DNA of 8,006 nt from Chlamydiia bacterium (GCA_023269335.1 JAHFTM010000012.1:1-8006), one strand, 5' to 3'; shown: positions 1-6,066, counted from the first letter of the stretch. A program made the numbers and translations. Notes: a model not told the origin generated them from the letters alone.

Positions 1-1
1 T

Positions 2-1366
2 CAAGCTGATGTAGAAAGAGCGCACGCTGTGCTTCCTGATAAGCTCTTTGCCCCGCAGTTTCCCTCTTTGTGCCTGAAGTATCAACTGGTCAAAAAGGCA
101 AGTGAGATGCAAGAGCTTGCTTGTGTTATTCGAGAAAAGAGGGTCACAACTGTACTACAGTCAGAGCTGATCTATACATTTTGTGTACGCCTTTTACAGT
201 TCTCTCAAATGCCAGTAAAAGCTCGAGAGGCAACATGGAGTGACGAGCTTAACATGCTTGTAGAAACGGCTTTAGATTTTCTTGACTACTCACAAGACAA
301 AGCAGGCGAGCTCATTTCAGACTTAGCTCTTCTTTTTAAGGGACAAGATTCAGGACAAAGTCTAAAGAGAACAGAACTATTTACAATGCGTGTTTGTGGC
401 AAAGCCTTTCGCAGTTTTCAAAAACTTCTGAAGCGTCAAGATATGCGTCAAGAGCTGGCTCTTATTTTCAAAGCGCTGGTCTACTGCATGAACCATTCTC
501 AATTTCCTTTGCAAAAGCAATTTCAGCAGCTCGTTCAATCAGTCCACTCACTTGCTCCTACTCCATTGGTAAGAGTGCAAATTTTGGGTGAGCTTTTAGA
601 GCCTTTATTTCTTTCTCCGGCGTTGAAGGAACTTCCATTTGTGTATCTTTTGACTGAAATTCGAAAAAAAGAGACGCTGCATGCAATTAAAGTTCAAATT
701 TTGAACACGCTGATTTCTTATTCACTACGCCCAGCCACAAGTGAAGGACATAAACAGCGCGTTGTTCAGATAGTCCACGAGATAGCTGCAGATCCACTTG
801 AAGAGTTTACACTCCGTCAAGAGGCTGCTACAAAAGTGCTCGCCTGCGTTCACTCTTTTCAATCAGCTGATTTAGCAGAAAGTCAAAAACAAACGCTCAA
901 AGCACTTCTTGTGATTGCTCGCCTTCCTTTACCACCTACCAAAGCACTTATCTCAAGTATTCTTCTCATGAAATTCTTTGAGTATCTCACCTTGCGAACA
1001 GAAAATAATCCACTCAAACAGTATCTTTTTTCGGTTGGCTCTATTTTATTGGAGCGTGCAGATTTAGATGATGAGAAAAAAGTAAAAATTGTCGATTATT
1101 TTACAGCAAAACAGGGCACCTTTACAGGTAAGTATGTAGTTGATTTTTTCTTTTTTATGTTGGAAAAATTAAAAGAGGAAAACTTAAAACTACAGCTTGG
1201 GAAACTTTATGTGACGCATATAGCCAAGATCTACCTGAATGAAAAAGAAAAGCTTGGCAATGATCTGCGTATGCCGAAGACAGACTTTGTGGAGTATATT
1301 CGTGGCAGTATCAAAAGATCGCCGCTCTTACTTACCATTTTTGCAAATGGCTTATCAAATGGCTGA
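2..1366 (+). CDS. Hypothetical helical protein, C-terminal part (5' end outside window)
   Basis: The reading frame is open to the left edge of the window. A GTG at 29 could be read as a start, but codons 2-28 are open (QADVERAHA) and no Shine-Dalgarno sequence precedes it, so the gene most likely begins outside. About 454 residues are visible, ending in TGA at 1364-1366. The protein is rich in Leu, Lys, Glu and Gln, with heptad-like spacing of hydrophobics throughout. It has no obvious membrane segment, and no nucleotide-binding or catalytic motif that I recognise. The even spacing of amphipathic helices resembles an alpha-solenoid or helical-bundle protein, but that is inference. The next gene starts 95 bases downstream behind its own promoter, so the two need not be co-transcribed. 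I do not recognise the family. It is confidently coding because of its length and ordinary bacterial composition. Confidence 0.85.
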   Translation, partial: QADVERAHAVLPDKLFAPQFPSLCLKYQLVKKASEMQELACVIREKRVTTVLQSELIYTFCVRLLQFSQMPVKAREATWSDELNMLVETALDFLDYSQDKAGELISDLALLFKGQDSGQSLKRTELFTMRVCGKAFRSFQKLLKRQDMRQELALIFKALVYCMNHSQFPLQKQFQQLVQSVHSLAPTPLVRVQILGELLEPLFLSPALKELPFVYLLTEIRKKETLHAIKVQILNTLISYSLRPATSEGHKQRVVQIVHEIAADPLEEFTLRQEAATKVLACVHSFQSADLAESQKQTLKALLVIARLPLPPTKALISSILLMKFFEYLTLRTENNPLKQYLFSVGSILLERADLDDEKKVKIVDYFTAKQGTFTGKYVVDFFFFMLEKLKEENLKLQLGKLYVTHIAKIYLNEKEKLGNDLRMPKTDFVEYIRGSIKRSPLLLTIFANGLSNG

Positions 1367-1400
1367 AACATTCGTTATTGTTCAAAACAGTCCTGTATAA

Positions 1401-1429
1401 TTGATAAAAATAATTGAATTCAGTATAGT
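1401..1429 (+). promoter_or_regulatory. Sigma70-like promoter for the tyrosine phosphatase gene
   Basis: A -35 box TTGATA (1401-1406) is followed by a 17-base spacer and a -10 box TATAGT (1424-1429); each box matches the consensus at five of six positions. The predicted start is near 1436, giving a leader of about 26 bases before the ATG at 1462. A second -10-like TATAAT lies at 1396-1401 but has no well-spaced -35 partner. Confidence 0.6.
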
Positions 1430-1451
1430 TGTCTTATTTTTTATAACTATA
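1424..1451. repeat. Inverted repeat overlapping the -10 box (possible operator)
   Basis: TATAGTT (1424-1430) and AACTATA (1445-1451) are perfect 7-base inverted copies separated by 14 AT-rich bases. The left arm coincides with the -10 box of the promoter and the right arm lies in the leader, just before the start codon. The predicted transcription start falls in the loop, so this would act as DNA (a protein site) rather than as an RNA hairpin. In such AT-rich DNA it may be chance. Confidence 0.25.
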
Positions 1452-1461
1452 GTGGTCAATT

Positions 1462-2361
1462 ATGGATATTAAAAAGTTTGAGAAATTATTTCCCCATGAA
1501 GAATTGCGCACTGTACTTTGGGCACAAAGAAAAAATGAAGGGAGCATTGGTAGTGGCAAGCTTATTGATGCTCTATTGAATGTTGCGCCTGATAAGAAAA
1601 AAGATATAATAAAGATTTTTTTCAAAGCACTTTTTTATGCCAAAGAATTCAATGTGCATAAACGTAGTTGCTACAAGCTTGAAGCTAGATTTTTAAAAAA
1701 AGTAAAGAAACTGGAAAAATCTGCTCGAGAGATGGCTGAAAAAATTGCCAAGGTTTATACAGCGAAGAAAGTGGTTGTTTTAGAGCACTATGACCGTTTT
1801 GATTCCGAGTGGGTGCTTGTAGGTGAATTGAAAGCCAAAGCAGGTGCACTATGTGCTGATAACTTCAGCAAAGCTCGTGAGTTACTTACAGAGCTCAGAA
1901 AGCGCGGAAAAAATGATCCAGAACTGGTAAAAAAAATATATCTCCATGACCAGGTCATGAGTAGCAAAATGGCGGCTCAGCTGAAAAAGAAAGCCCCAAG
2001 TACACTCAACCTTTCGATGAGAATTTTTGGTGAAACGAAAGGCCTTTGGGCAAGTGATGTGACACTTGGCAAACGAAGAAATTATTTTTTGTCAGAATGT
2101 CCTACTACTATTAAAGCGGCTGGCCTTTTTTATGATATCGCCCTCAAGCAGGGCGTTACACTTTTTGTCTCACTGTTAGAAACTACAGAAGTGCCCGACT
2201 TATATAACAACTTTTGGGCGAAAGAAAAGCTTGCCACTATCCCCTTAAGAGATGGCTGGAAGATAGAGCATGTGGCAACTCACGAGCTTGCAAAAAGTGA
2301 AAGATGTGGTCTTGCGGAACCGCGAATTGTTCAGACAACACTTGTCGCAAAAAAAAAATGA
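1462..2361 (+). CDS. Protein tyrosine phosphatase, N-terminal part of a frame-split gene
   Basis: This 299-residue frame carries an unrecognised N-terminal region followed by the first half of a classical PTP domain. Residues 1-180 are Lys-rich and mostly helical, with a probable coiled coil near 70-100. From about residue 185 the PTP pattern appears. RNYFLSECP (206-214) corresponds to the family's YIATQGP-type strand. GVTLFVSLLETTE (231-243) corresponds to the 'IVMLT..E' strand, and NNFW (249-252) to the 'KCxxYWP' region. The frame ends at TGA 2359-2361 straight after a run of ten adenines, just before the 'RTLTHFHY' strand that every PTP has. That strand and the active site continue in the +1 frame. 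Removing one adenine joins the two into a single 430-residue protein ending at 2755. The start ATG at 1462 has only a weak GTGG-type ribosome site but follows a good promoter. Such PTPs remove phosphate from tyrosine, and in pathogens they are often secreted effectors; secretion is only inferred here. Confidence 0.8.
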   Translation: MDIKKFEKLFPHEELRTVLWAQRKNEGSIGSGKLIDALLNVAPDKKKDIIKIFFKALFYAKEFNVHKRSCYKLEARFLKKVKKLEKSAREMAEKIAKVYTAKKVVVLEHYDRFDSEWVLVGELKAKAGALCADNFSKARELLTELRKRGKNDPELVKKIYLHDQVMSSKMAAQLKKKAPSTLNLSMRIFGETKGLWASDVTLGKRRNYFLSECPTTIKAAGLFYDIALKQGVTLFVSLLETTEVPDLYNNFWAKEKLATIPLRDGWKIEHVATHELAKSERCGLAEPRIVQTTLVAKKK

Positions 2362-2755
2362 AGGACGTGAAACCAGAACACTCACGCATTTCCATTATGA
2401 TGGCTGGAAGGATGGCCAGGCAGCGCCGAGTGAGGAGCTTTTACAAAAACTTTGTGATCTGATCGAAGAAAAGCAGGAAGGAAAAAAGACGCCATTTGAG
2501 GTGAATTGTAAGGCTGGAATTGGTCGAACAGGCACGTTAGTTTTGTGTCATTATCTACGTCAAAAAATAATGGAGGAGTTAGGTAAAGGTGTAGAGCTTG
2601 ATAAGATTCGTCTGAATATACCGGAGGCGCTTTATGCCTTTAGAAAACAGCGGCCAGGTATTATAGGCGCTCCAGATCAACTTGCGCAGGTCTATTCAAT
2701 AACAGCGAGCTTTGTAGAGCGGCTAAAAAATAGCATTACAGCCTCTAAAAAGTGA
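2270..2755 (+). CDS. Protein tyrosine phosphatase, catalytic C-terminal part of the frame-split gene
   Basis: This frame holds the catalytic half of the PTP domain. From 2351 on, in order: RTLTHFHYDGW, the usual strand before the WPD loop; WKDG, where the WPD loop keeps its acid Asp but has Lys for Pro; NCKAGIGRTG, the C(X)5R phosphate-binding loop, with nucleophile Cys codon at 2507-2509 and Arg six residues on; and FRKQRPG...DQ, the Q-loop. In the joined 430-residue numbering these are Asp317, Cys349, Arg355, and Gln396/Gln406. The nominal ATG at 2270 lies inside the upstream frame and has no convincing ribosome site. The residues before 2351 resemble no PTP, so this is probably not an independently started gene. 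It is the continuation of the frame begun at 1462, reached if the A10 run is read as nine. Translated alone it would lack the first half of the fold and probably be inactive. The stop overlaps the end of the opposite-strand MBL gene by 11 bases. Confidence 0.8.
   Translation: MWQLTSLQKVKDVVLRNRELFRQHLSQKKNEGRETRTLTHFHYDGWKDGQAAPSEELLQKLCDLIEEKQEGKKTPFEVNCKAGIGRTGTLVLCHYLRQKIMEELGKGVELDKIRLNIPEALYAFRKQRPGIIGAPDQLAQVYSITASFVERLKNSITASKK
2349..2358 (+). other. A10 homopolymer at the frame junction (candidate slippage or phase-variation site)
   Basis: Ten consecutive adenines sit exactly where the PTP homology crosses from one frame to the next. With ten, translation reads Ala-Lys-Lys-Lys-stop. 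With nine it reads Ala-Lys-Lys-Asn-Glu-Gly and continues through the active site. Adenine runs of about nine or more are known to cause RNA polymerase slippage and replication slippage in AT-rich bacteria. A homopolymer sequencing or assembly error would look identical. Confidence 0.6.
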
Positions 2756-3461
2756 GGACTGTGCCAGTGCCTACTTTACAGAAATTCTCACCATATGCTT
2801 CTTGAAACTGATTGATCAACATATCGCCAGAGCAGTGACAGGGAGCAGCTTTTTGTACGCCAATCTTTTGAAACTGTTGTACAATCTGTGCACACTCATC
2901 AGATGATGAGCGAAACTGATGAAAGCCACCTAAGACAAAGGCGACAGTATCTTGAAGCTTGTTTTGAGCTGCTTTTATAATTTCCACAATTCCTGGGTGC
3001 GCGCAGCCAGTGATGATGCCAAGGCCTTTGGGAGTTTTTAAAATGAGCGCCTGCTCATACATCCAAAAACCTCCACGAAGTACTAAGGAATAGATATGGG
3101 GAGCGATAGCTTCAAATGAACGCACGACAGTTGTGTTTTTCAAATGTTTCGATCCATGCCGTACCAATAACCAAGGGAAGGTTTTTGGCAAATAAAGCGC
3201 CGTATCTTTACCCATCATTTCTACAATCTTTTTGAAGCCTGTAATATGATCTGAGTGCTTATGTGAAAAAAGAAGATGGATGATTTTTTGATAGGGAAGC
3301 TGCAGGAGGGCGGCATTTTTAGAAAAGGCCTCTGCATCAGACCCTGTATCAAAAAGGATTTTGAATCCAAGATATTCGATGAGCGCTGAAAAGCCCCAAC
3401 CTTCTTGTAAAAGGCAGTTGTCAGAGCGGTTATCATACAAAATGGTGATAGTCACAGACAT
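2745..3461 (-). CDS. Metallo-beta-lactamase-fold hydrolase (COG1237-like, dihydropterin-related)
   Basis: This 238-residue protein has the layout of the MBL-superfamily branch annotated as 7,8-dihydropterin-6-methyl-4-(beta-D-ribofuranosyl)-aminobenzene-5'-phosphate synthase-like. An N-terminal 'ILYDN' (7-11) precedes GFSALIEY (23-30) and ILFDTGSD (35-42). The metal-binding SHKHSDH (66-72) supplies His67, His69, Asp71 and His72. GIITGCAHPGIVEII (148-162), GGFHQF (178-183) and PCHCSGD (207-213) provide further His ligands. All expected metal ligands are present, so it should be an active, probably cytoplasmic, metalloenzyme; the true substrate of such bacterial homologues is uncertain. The frame extends to 3590, but ATG 3459-3461 is chosen. 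It has an AAGAAGG ribosome site at ideal spacing, homology begins directly after it, and the likely promoter lies within the extension. The end overlaps the convergent phosphatase gene by 11 bases. The transporter gene lies upstream on the same strand. Confidence 0.88.
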   Translation of the reverse strand: MSVTITILYDNRSDNCLLQEGWGFSALIEYLGFKILFDTGSDAEAFSKNAALLQLPYQKIIHLLFSHKHSDHITGFKKIVEMMGKDTALYLPKTFPWLLVRHGSKHLKNTTVVRSFEAIAPHIYSLVLRGGFWMYEQALILKTPKGLGIITGCAHPGIVEIIKAAQNKLQDTVAFVLGGFHQFRSSSDECAQIVQQFQKIGVQKAAPCHCSGDMLINQFQEAYGENFCKVGTGTVLTF

Positions 3462-3470
3462 TGTAAATAA

Positions 3471-3477
3471 CCTTCTT
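3471..3477 (-). promoter_or_regulatory. Ribosome binding site fixing the MBL-fold gene start
   Basis: On the minus strand this reads AAGAAGG, nine bases before the ATG at 3461. It supports the 238-residue product over the 281-residue extended frame. Confidence 0.7.
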
Positions 3478-3491
3478 AAATTCAGGTTAGG

Positions 3492-3524
3492 GCTTGCAAT
3501 AGAGCATCTGCTATCGATGCAAGC
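3492..3524 (-). promoter_or_regulatory. Hairpin in the 5' leader of the MBL-fold gene
   Basis: GCTTGCA (3492-3498) pairs perfectly with TGCAAGC (3518-3524). Directly inside, ATAG (3499-3502) pairs with CTAT (3511-3514), leaving a three-base bulge and an eight-base loop. This gives an eleven-pair stem within the predicted 80-base leader, between the promoter and the ribosome site. It may affect mRNA stability or translation. It matches no riboswitch class I recognise. Confidence 0.35.
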
Positions 3525-3548
3525 GAAACAGAGTTTAAGGCAACAGAC

Positions 3549-3577
3549 AGTATAATGCCTAGTAGTTAAAATCACAA
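3549..3577 (-). promoter_or_regulatory. Sigma70-like promoter for the MBL-fold gene
   Basis: On the minus strand, -35 TTGTGA (3577-3572), a 17-base spacer and -10 TATACT (3554-3549) are found. Predicted initiation near 3542 gives a leader of about 80 bases to the ATG at 3461. It lies between the transporter stop and this gene, so the MBL gene can be expressed independently. Confidence 0.5.
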
Positions 3578-3610
3578 TTAACTCGAACAATTTTTGATTT
3601 GAACTACTAG
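3559..3610. repeat. Imperfect 52-base palindrome at the transporter stop and MBL promoter
   Basis: CTAGTAGTT (3559-3567) and AACTACTAG (3602-3610) are perfect 9-base inverted copies. After one mismatch the symmetry continues with AAATCA/TGATTT. The right arm contains the TAG stop of the transporter gene (3607-3609), and the left part contains the -35 box of the MBL promoter. As RNA it would be a long stem just after the transporter stop but without a following U-run, so it is a poor intrinsic terminator. As DNA it could be an operator. Confidence 0.45.
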
Positions 3611-4833
3611 TGAGAAATCATCGATGAATCAAGCGTAGTCGCGAGTGCTTTGCCTTGATTTTTTCTTTCGTAAAGGATGATGAGCGGCAAGATAATAACA
3701 ATCACGCCGCAGACTACACCCACTATTGGGTAGATAGTTGCATTGTACAAGCTACCTGTGAAGCCAACAACGAGAGCTGTAAATAAAAGACGTGTGCTTG
3801 TCAGTATACTTGCAGCGATTCCTTTAGTTTCAGGGAAAAGTTCCATCGCTTCTGGGAAGTATAGGCCACATGTCCAGTTAGCACCAAAGGTGAAGAACAG
3901 CATAAAAAGAGTGCAAAAATTGGCGCTTAGAGGCGCAATCAAAGAGCTTACGATAAGTCCTATGCCACCGCACAGGATCAACCCTGCTCCAATCATCTTC
4001 AGCTTATAATTACCCCATTTTTTCAGCGCGCGACTGCAGGTGAGGCTGCCAACCACCCAGGCTGCTAAGATGGCTCCTTGGTACAAAGGAAAGAGTGCTT
4101 TACTGATGCCAAATTCAATGACAAAGAGAACTGCAGTAGCTGAAAGAAAAGCCAAATAGCCTGCAAAAATAAAGCTGCATATTAAAATAAGCTGCCAAAA
4201 GGGTACGCTTGTCAGGACAAGTTTGAAGTCGTTCAATAATTTTTTGGCTTGTAGTGGGGCTCTTTTTTCTCTGGGGAGTGTCTCTTCATAGAAAAAGAGG
4301 CAGATGGTCAAGCTTGCCAGTACAAAAAGAGCGATTACTAGAAAGTTAGAGCGGAAGCCAAATGCAGAGTTGAGATAGCCACCTAAAAGTGGCGCTGCTG
4401 CCATAATCAGCGGGATAATGGTGTTCAGTTGGTTCATCGCTGCAATGGCTTTACGTTCTTGAAAAGCATCGAAAATAATTGCTGTTCCCAGTGTGAAGCA
4501 GCCACCGCTACCAATCCCTTGCAATAACCTTCCCCAGAGCATAGTGTTAAAGTCATTTGAAACTACTGTCATCATGCTGCCAATTAAAAATAGTCCAAGA
4601 GCTATTAATAGAGGTTTTTTTCGACCGAATGAGTCAGAGAGTGGTCCATAAAGTGGGCAGGCGAGGCAAATGCCAAAAAAATTCCAGGTCAGAATGCTTT
4701 GAATAGCCTCTTCAGAGACTCCAAAAAAGTGCATCATGTCAGGGAACGCTGGCAGATAGATATCAGTTTCGATACAGGCTGCAGTGAAAATAACAATGAT
4801 AAGAAGTAGGTATTTTATTTCAATTTTGTTCAT
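3607..4833 (-). CDS. MFS multidrug efflux transporter, Bcr/CflA type
   Basis: This 408-residue protein has twelve predicted hydrophobic membrane segments in two sets of six, the full length for drug:proton antiporters of the Bcr/CflA group. Diagnostic motifs are visible. TM1 carries ETDIYLPAFP (22-31; compare DMYLPALP). The loop between TM2 and TM3 carries GPLSDSFGRKK (63-73, MFS motif A). TM4 carries WGRLLQGIGSGG (100-111, motif B with Arg102). TM5 carries AAAPLLGGYL (145-154, motif C-like, typical of exporters). It should sit in the inner membrane and export small hydrophobic compounds in exchange for protons; the substrate cannot be read from sequence. The ATG at 4833 has no ribosome site in front of it, while a TATAAT lies only seven bases upstream, so translation could be leaderless. 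The MBL-fold gene follows on the same strand after 145 bases. Confidence 0.93.
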   Translation of the reverse strand: MNKIEIKYLLLIIVIFTAACIETDIYLPAFPDMMHFFGVSEEAIQSILTWNFFGICLACPLYGPLSDSFGRKKPLLIALGLFLIGSMMTVVSNDFNTMLWGRLLQGIGSGGCFTLGTAIIFDAFQERKAIAAMNQLNTIIPLIMAAAPLLGGYLNSAFGFRSNFLVIALFVLASLTICLFFYEETLPREKRAPLQAKKLLNDFKLVLTSVPFWQLILICSFIFAGYLAFLSATAVLFVIEFGISKALFPLYQGAILAAWVVGSLTCSRALKKWGNYKLKMIGAGLILCGGIGLIVSSLIAPLSANFCTLFMLFFTFGANWTCGLYFPEAMELFPETKGIAASILTSTRLLFTALVVGFTGSLYNATIYPIVGVVCGVIVIILPLIILYERKNQGKALATTLDSSMISH

Positions 4834-4840
4834 GTGAAAT

Positions 4841-4846
4841 ATTATA
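4841..4846 (-). promoter_or_regulatory. Candidate -10 box close to the transporter start
   Basis: A perfect TATAAT on the minus strand ends seven bases before the ATG at 4833, so initiation would fall at or next to the start codon. No good -35 box is found at standard spacing (the best is ATTATT). The DNA here is very AT-rich, so chance occurrence is possible. Confidence 0.3.
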
Positions 4847-4958
4847 TAGTAAAATATACTTTAAATAATAGGGAAAAAGGCAAACTGCGTCAGCGTATTT
4901 CAATTTTGTCTTTGAAAAGCTGGTAGGTTGGTGCTATTTGTCTCTCCTTTTTAACGCA

Positions 4959-4988
4959 TAGACAGGCAAGTCACAGCTCAGCTAGAAT
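4959..4988 (+). promoter_or_regulatory. Sigma70-like promoter for the phosphotransferase gene
   Basis: TAGACA (4959-4964), an 18-base spacer and TAGAAT (4983-4988) each match consensus at five of six positions. Initiation near 4995 would give a leader of about 85 bases containing a small ORF and two hairpins. It lies within the 247-base divergent gap (4834-5080), which otherwise holds only AT-rich sequence near the transporter start. Confidence 0.45.
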
Positions 4989-5013
4989 TGTAGAAAAACT
5001 TTATGTGGCAATT

Positions 5014-5070
5014 ATGGAAAGATGGGTAGAAACCTATCTTCATCAGCATATTCCGAATTTGCAGCTATGA
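5014..5070 (+). CDS. Possible 18-residue leader ORF upstream of the phosphotransferase
   Basis: ATG at 5014 reads 18 codons (starting MERWVETYLH) to TGA at 5068-5070. The last base of the stop is the first base of the AAGGAG ribosome site of the next gene, an arrangement suited to translational coupling. No strong ribosome site precedes it. The frame is open upstream to 4927, so it could instead be a remnant of an older gene or chance. No family recognised. Confidence 0.25.
   Translation: MERWVETYLHQHIPNLQL
5019..5062 (+). promoter_or_regulatory. Two tandem hairpins in the phosphotransferase leader
   Basis: AAGATGGGT (5019-5027) pairs with ACCTATCTT (5032-5040) in a 9-pair stem with one G-U and an AGAA tetraloop. 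A second, weaker stem pairs GCA and ATT (5046-5052) with AAT and TGC (5056-5062) around a T-T mismatch. No U-run follows either, so they are not terminators. They would lie in the mRNA leader, within the small ORF. Confidence 0.35.
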
Positions 5071-5075
5071 AGGAG
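5070..5075 (+). promoter_or_regulatory. Ribosome binding site deciding the phosphotransferase start
   Basis: AAGGAG is followed by five bases and then ATG at 5081. A GTG at 5075 is in frame but overlaps this site, so the ATG is the likely start. Confidence 0.75.
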
Positions 5076-5080
5076 TGTCG

Positions 5081-6064
5081 ATGACGTTTAAGAAAAATTG
5101 GGAAAAAAGCGACCAGCATTTTACGATTTCACGCGATGAAATTGAGGCTATGGTACAGCAAGCCTATCCTGAGAGAAAATTTTTGTCACATCGGATCATT
5201 TCTGGCGGCTGTGCCAATTTGAATGTTGAAATTACATTAGATGGGCAAGAGCAACTCTCTATTTTGAGAATTTATCTACGTGACCAGGATGCAGCTTTTC
5301 GAGAACAGAAGCTAGCTCAGCTGATTCAAGCCACCGTTCCTGTCCCTGAGAGCTATTTTATTGGTGACATAGGCAATTTGCGTTTTGCCATCACGCAGCA
5401 CATGGATGGCCACACGCTGCGTGATCTGCTATTACAAGGCGGAGCTCTTAACATACATGAGATAATGAGGGAAGTGGGATTGATGCTGGCGCGCATTCAA
5501 AGCTATCGCTTTAGTGCGAGTGGTTTTTTTGATCATGAGCTTACGGTTACTCGAAAGCTTTCGCAAGAAGACTATGCACATTTTGCTAAAGAGTGTCTTT
5601 TGTATCCTACCACTCGAGAAAAGATCACAAAAAGTGACATTGCCAAGATGCGTGCATACTTTGATGAGTACTATTTTCTTTTTCCACAAACAAATGAAAA
5701 TCATCTTGTCCACGCAGACTATGACCCGGCAAATATCTTAGTTACGCAAAAGAGAGGCAAATGGACTATCTCAGCTATTTTAGATTGGGAATTTGCTTTT
5801 TCTGGATCCACACTTTGTGATGTAGCTAACATGACGCGTTATGCGCATTACATGCCTCCTGAGTATGAGGAGGGGTTTCTTCAAGGGCTACAAGAAGGTG
5901 GGGTGACACTGCCAAAAAGTTGGCGTACAAGTGTCCATTTACTCAATTTACTTTCCTTACTCGACTGCCTAACGAAATGTCCACTTCAAGTCAGTCCGCA
6001 GCGGTGTAAAGACATCTGTGAGCTTATCACATACATCCTTCACTCGCTAAATGACTGTCTGTAA
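5081..6064 (+). CDS. APH/choline-kinase-family phosphotransferase
   Basis: This 327-residue protein has the protein-kinase-like fold of the phosphotransferase enzyme (APH) family. It transfers the ATP gamma-phosphate to a hydroxyl of a small molecule, probably in the cytoplasm. A glycine-rich stretch SGGCANLNVEI (41-51) and an ILR strand near 62-64 form the ATP-binding lobe, followed by a conserved-type Glu in FREQKL (about 75). The catalytic loop HLVHADYDPANILV (208-221) contains the Brenner motif HxDxxxxN, with His211, Asp213 as base and Asn218. ILDWEFA (234-240) gives the metal-binding Asp235, equivalent to the kinase DFG. All catalytic residues are intact. The substrate is not determinable: family members act on aminoglycosides, homoserine, choline, thiamine or sugars, and nothing here favours drug resistance. 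ATG 5081 is chosen for its AAGGAG site. The gene ends two bases before the convergent small gene with no hairpin terminator between. Confidence 0.85.
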   Translation: MTFKKNWEKSDQHFTISRDEIEAMVQQAYPERKFLSHRIISGGCANLNVEITLDGQEQLSILRIYLRDQDAAFREQKLAQLIQATVPVPESYFIGDIGNLRFAITQHMDGHTLRDLLLQGGALNIHEIMREVGLMLARIQSYRFSASGFFDHELTVTRKLSQEDYAHFAKECLLYPTTREKITKSDIAKMRAYFDEYYFLFPQTNENHLVHADYDPANILVTQKRGKWTISAILDWEFAFSGSTLCDVANMTRYAHYMPPEYEEGFLQGLQEGGVTLPKSWRTSVHLLNLLSLLDCLTKCPLQVSPQRCKDICELITYILHSLNDCL

Positions 6065-6066
6065 TT

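Noticed and set aside
2270..2350. Independent start of the second phosphatase frame
   Set aside because: No ribosome site, and the first 27 residues do not match PTPs while the other frame does over the same bases.
3462..3590. A 43-residue N-terminal extension of the MBL-fold protein
   Set aside because: It contains the likely promoter and leader hairpin, is Cys-rich and unlike the family, and the internal ATG at 3461 has a proper ribosome site.
5075..5080. GTG start for the phosphotransferase
   Set aside because: The GTG overlaps the ribosome binding site; ATG 5081 is correctly spaced behind it.
5081..6064. Aminoglycoside resistance gene
   Set aside because: Only the general APH-fold motifs are present; nothing identifies an aminoglycoside substrate.
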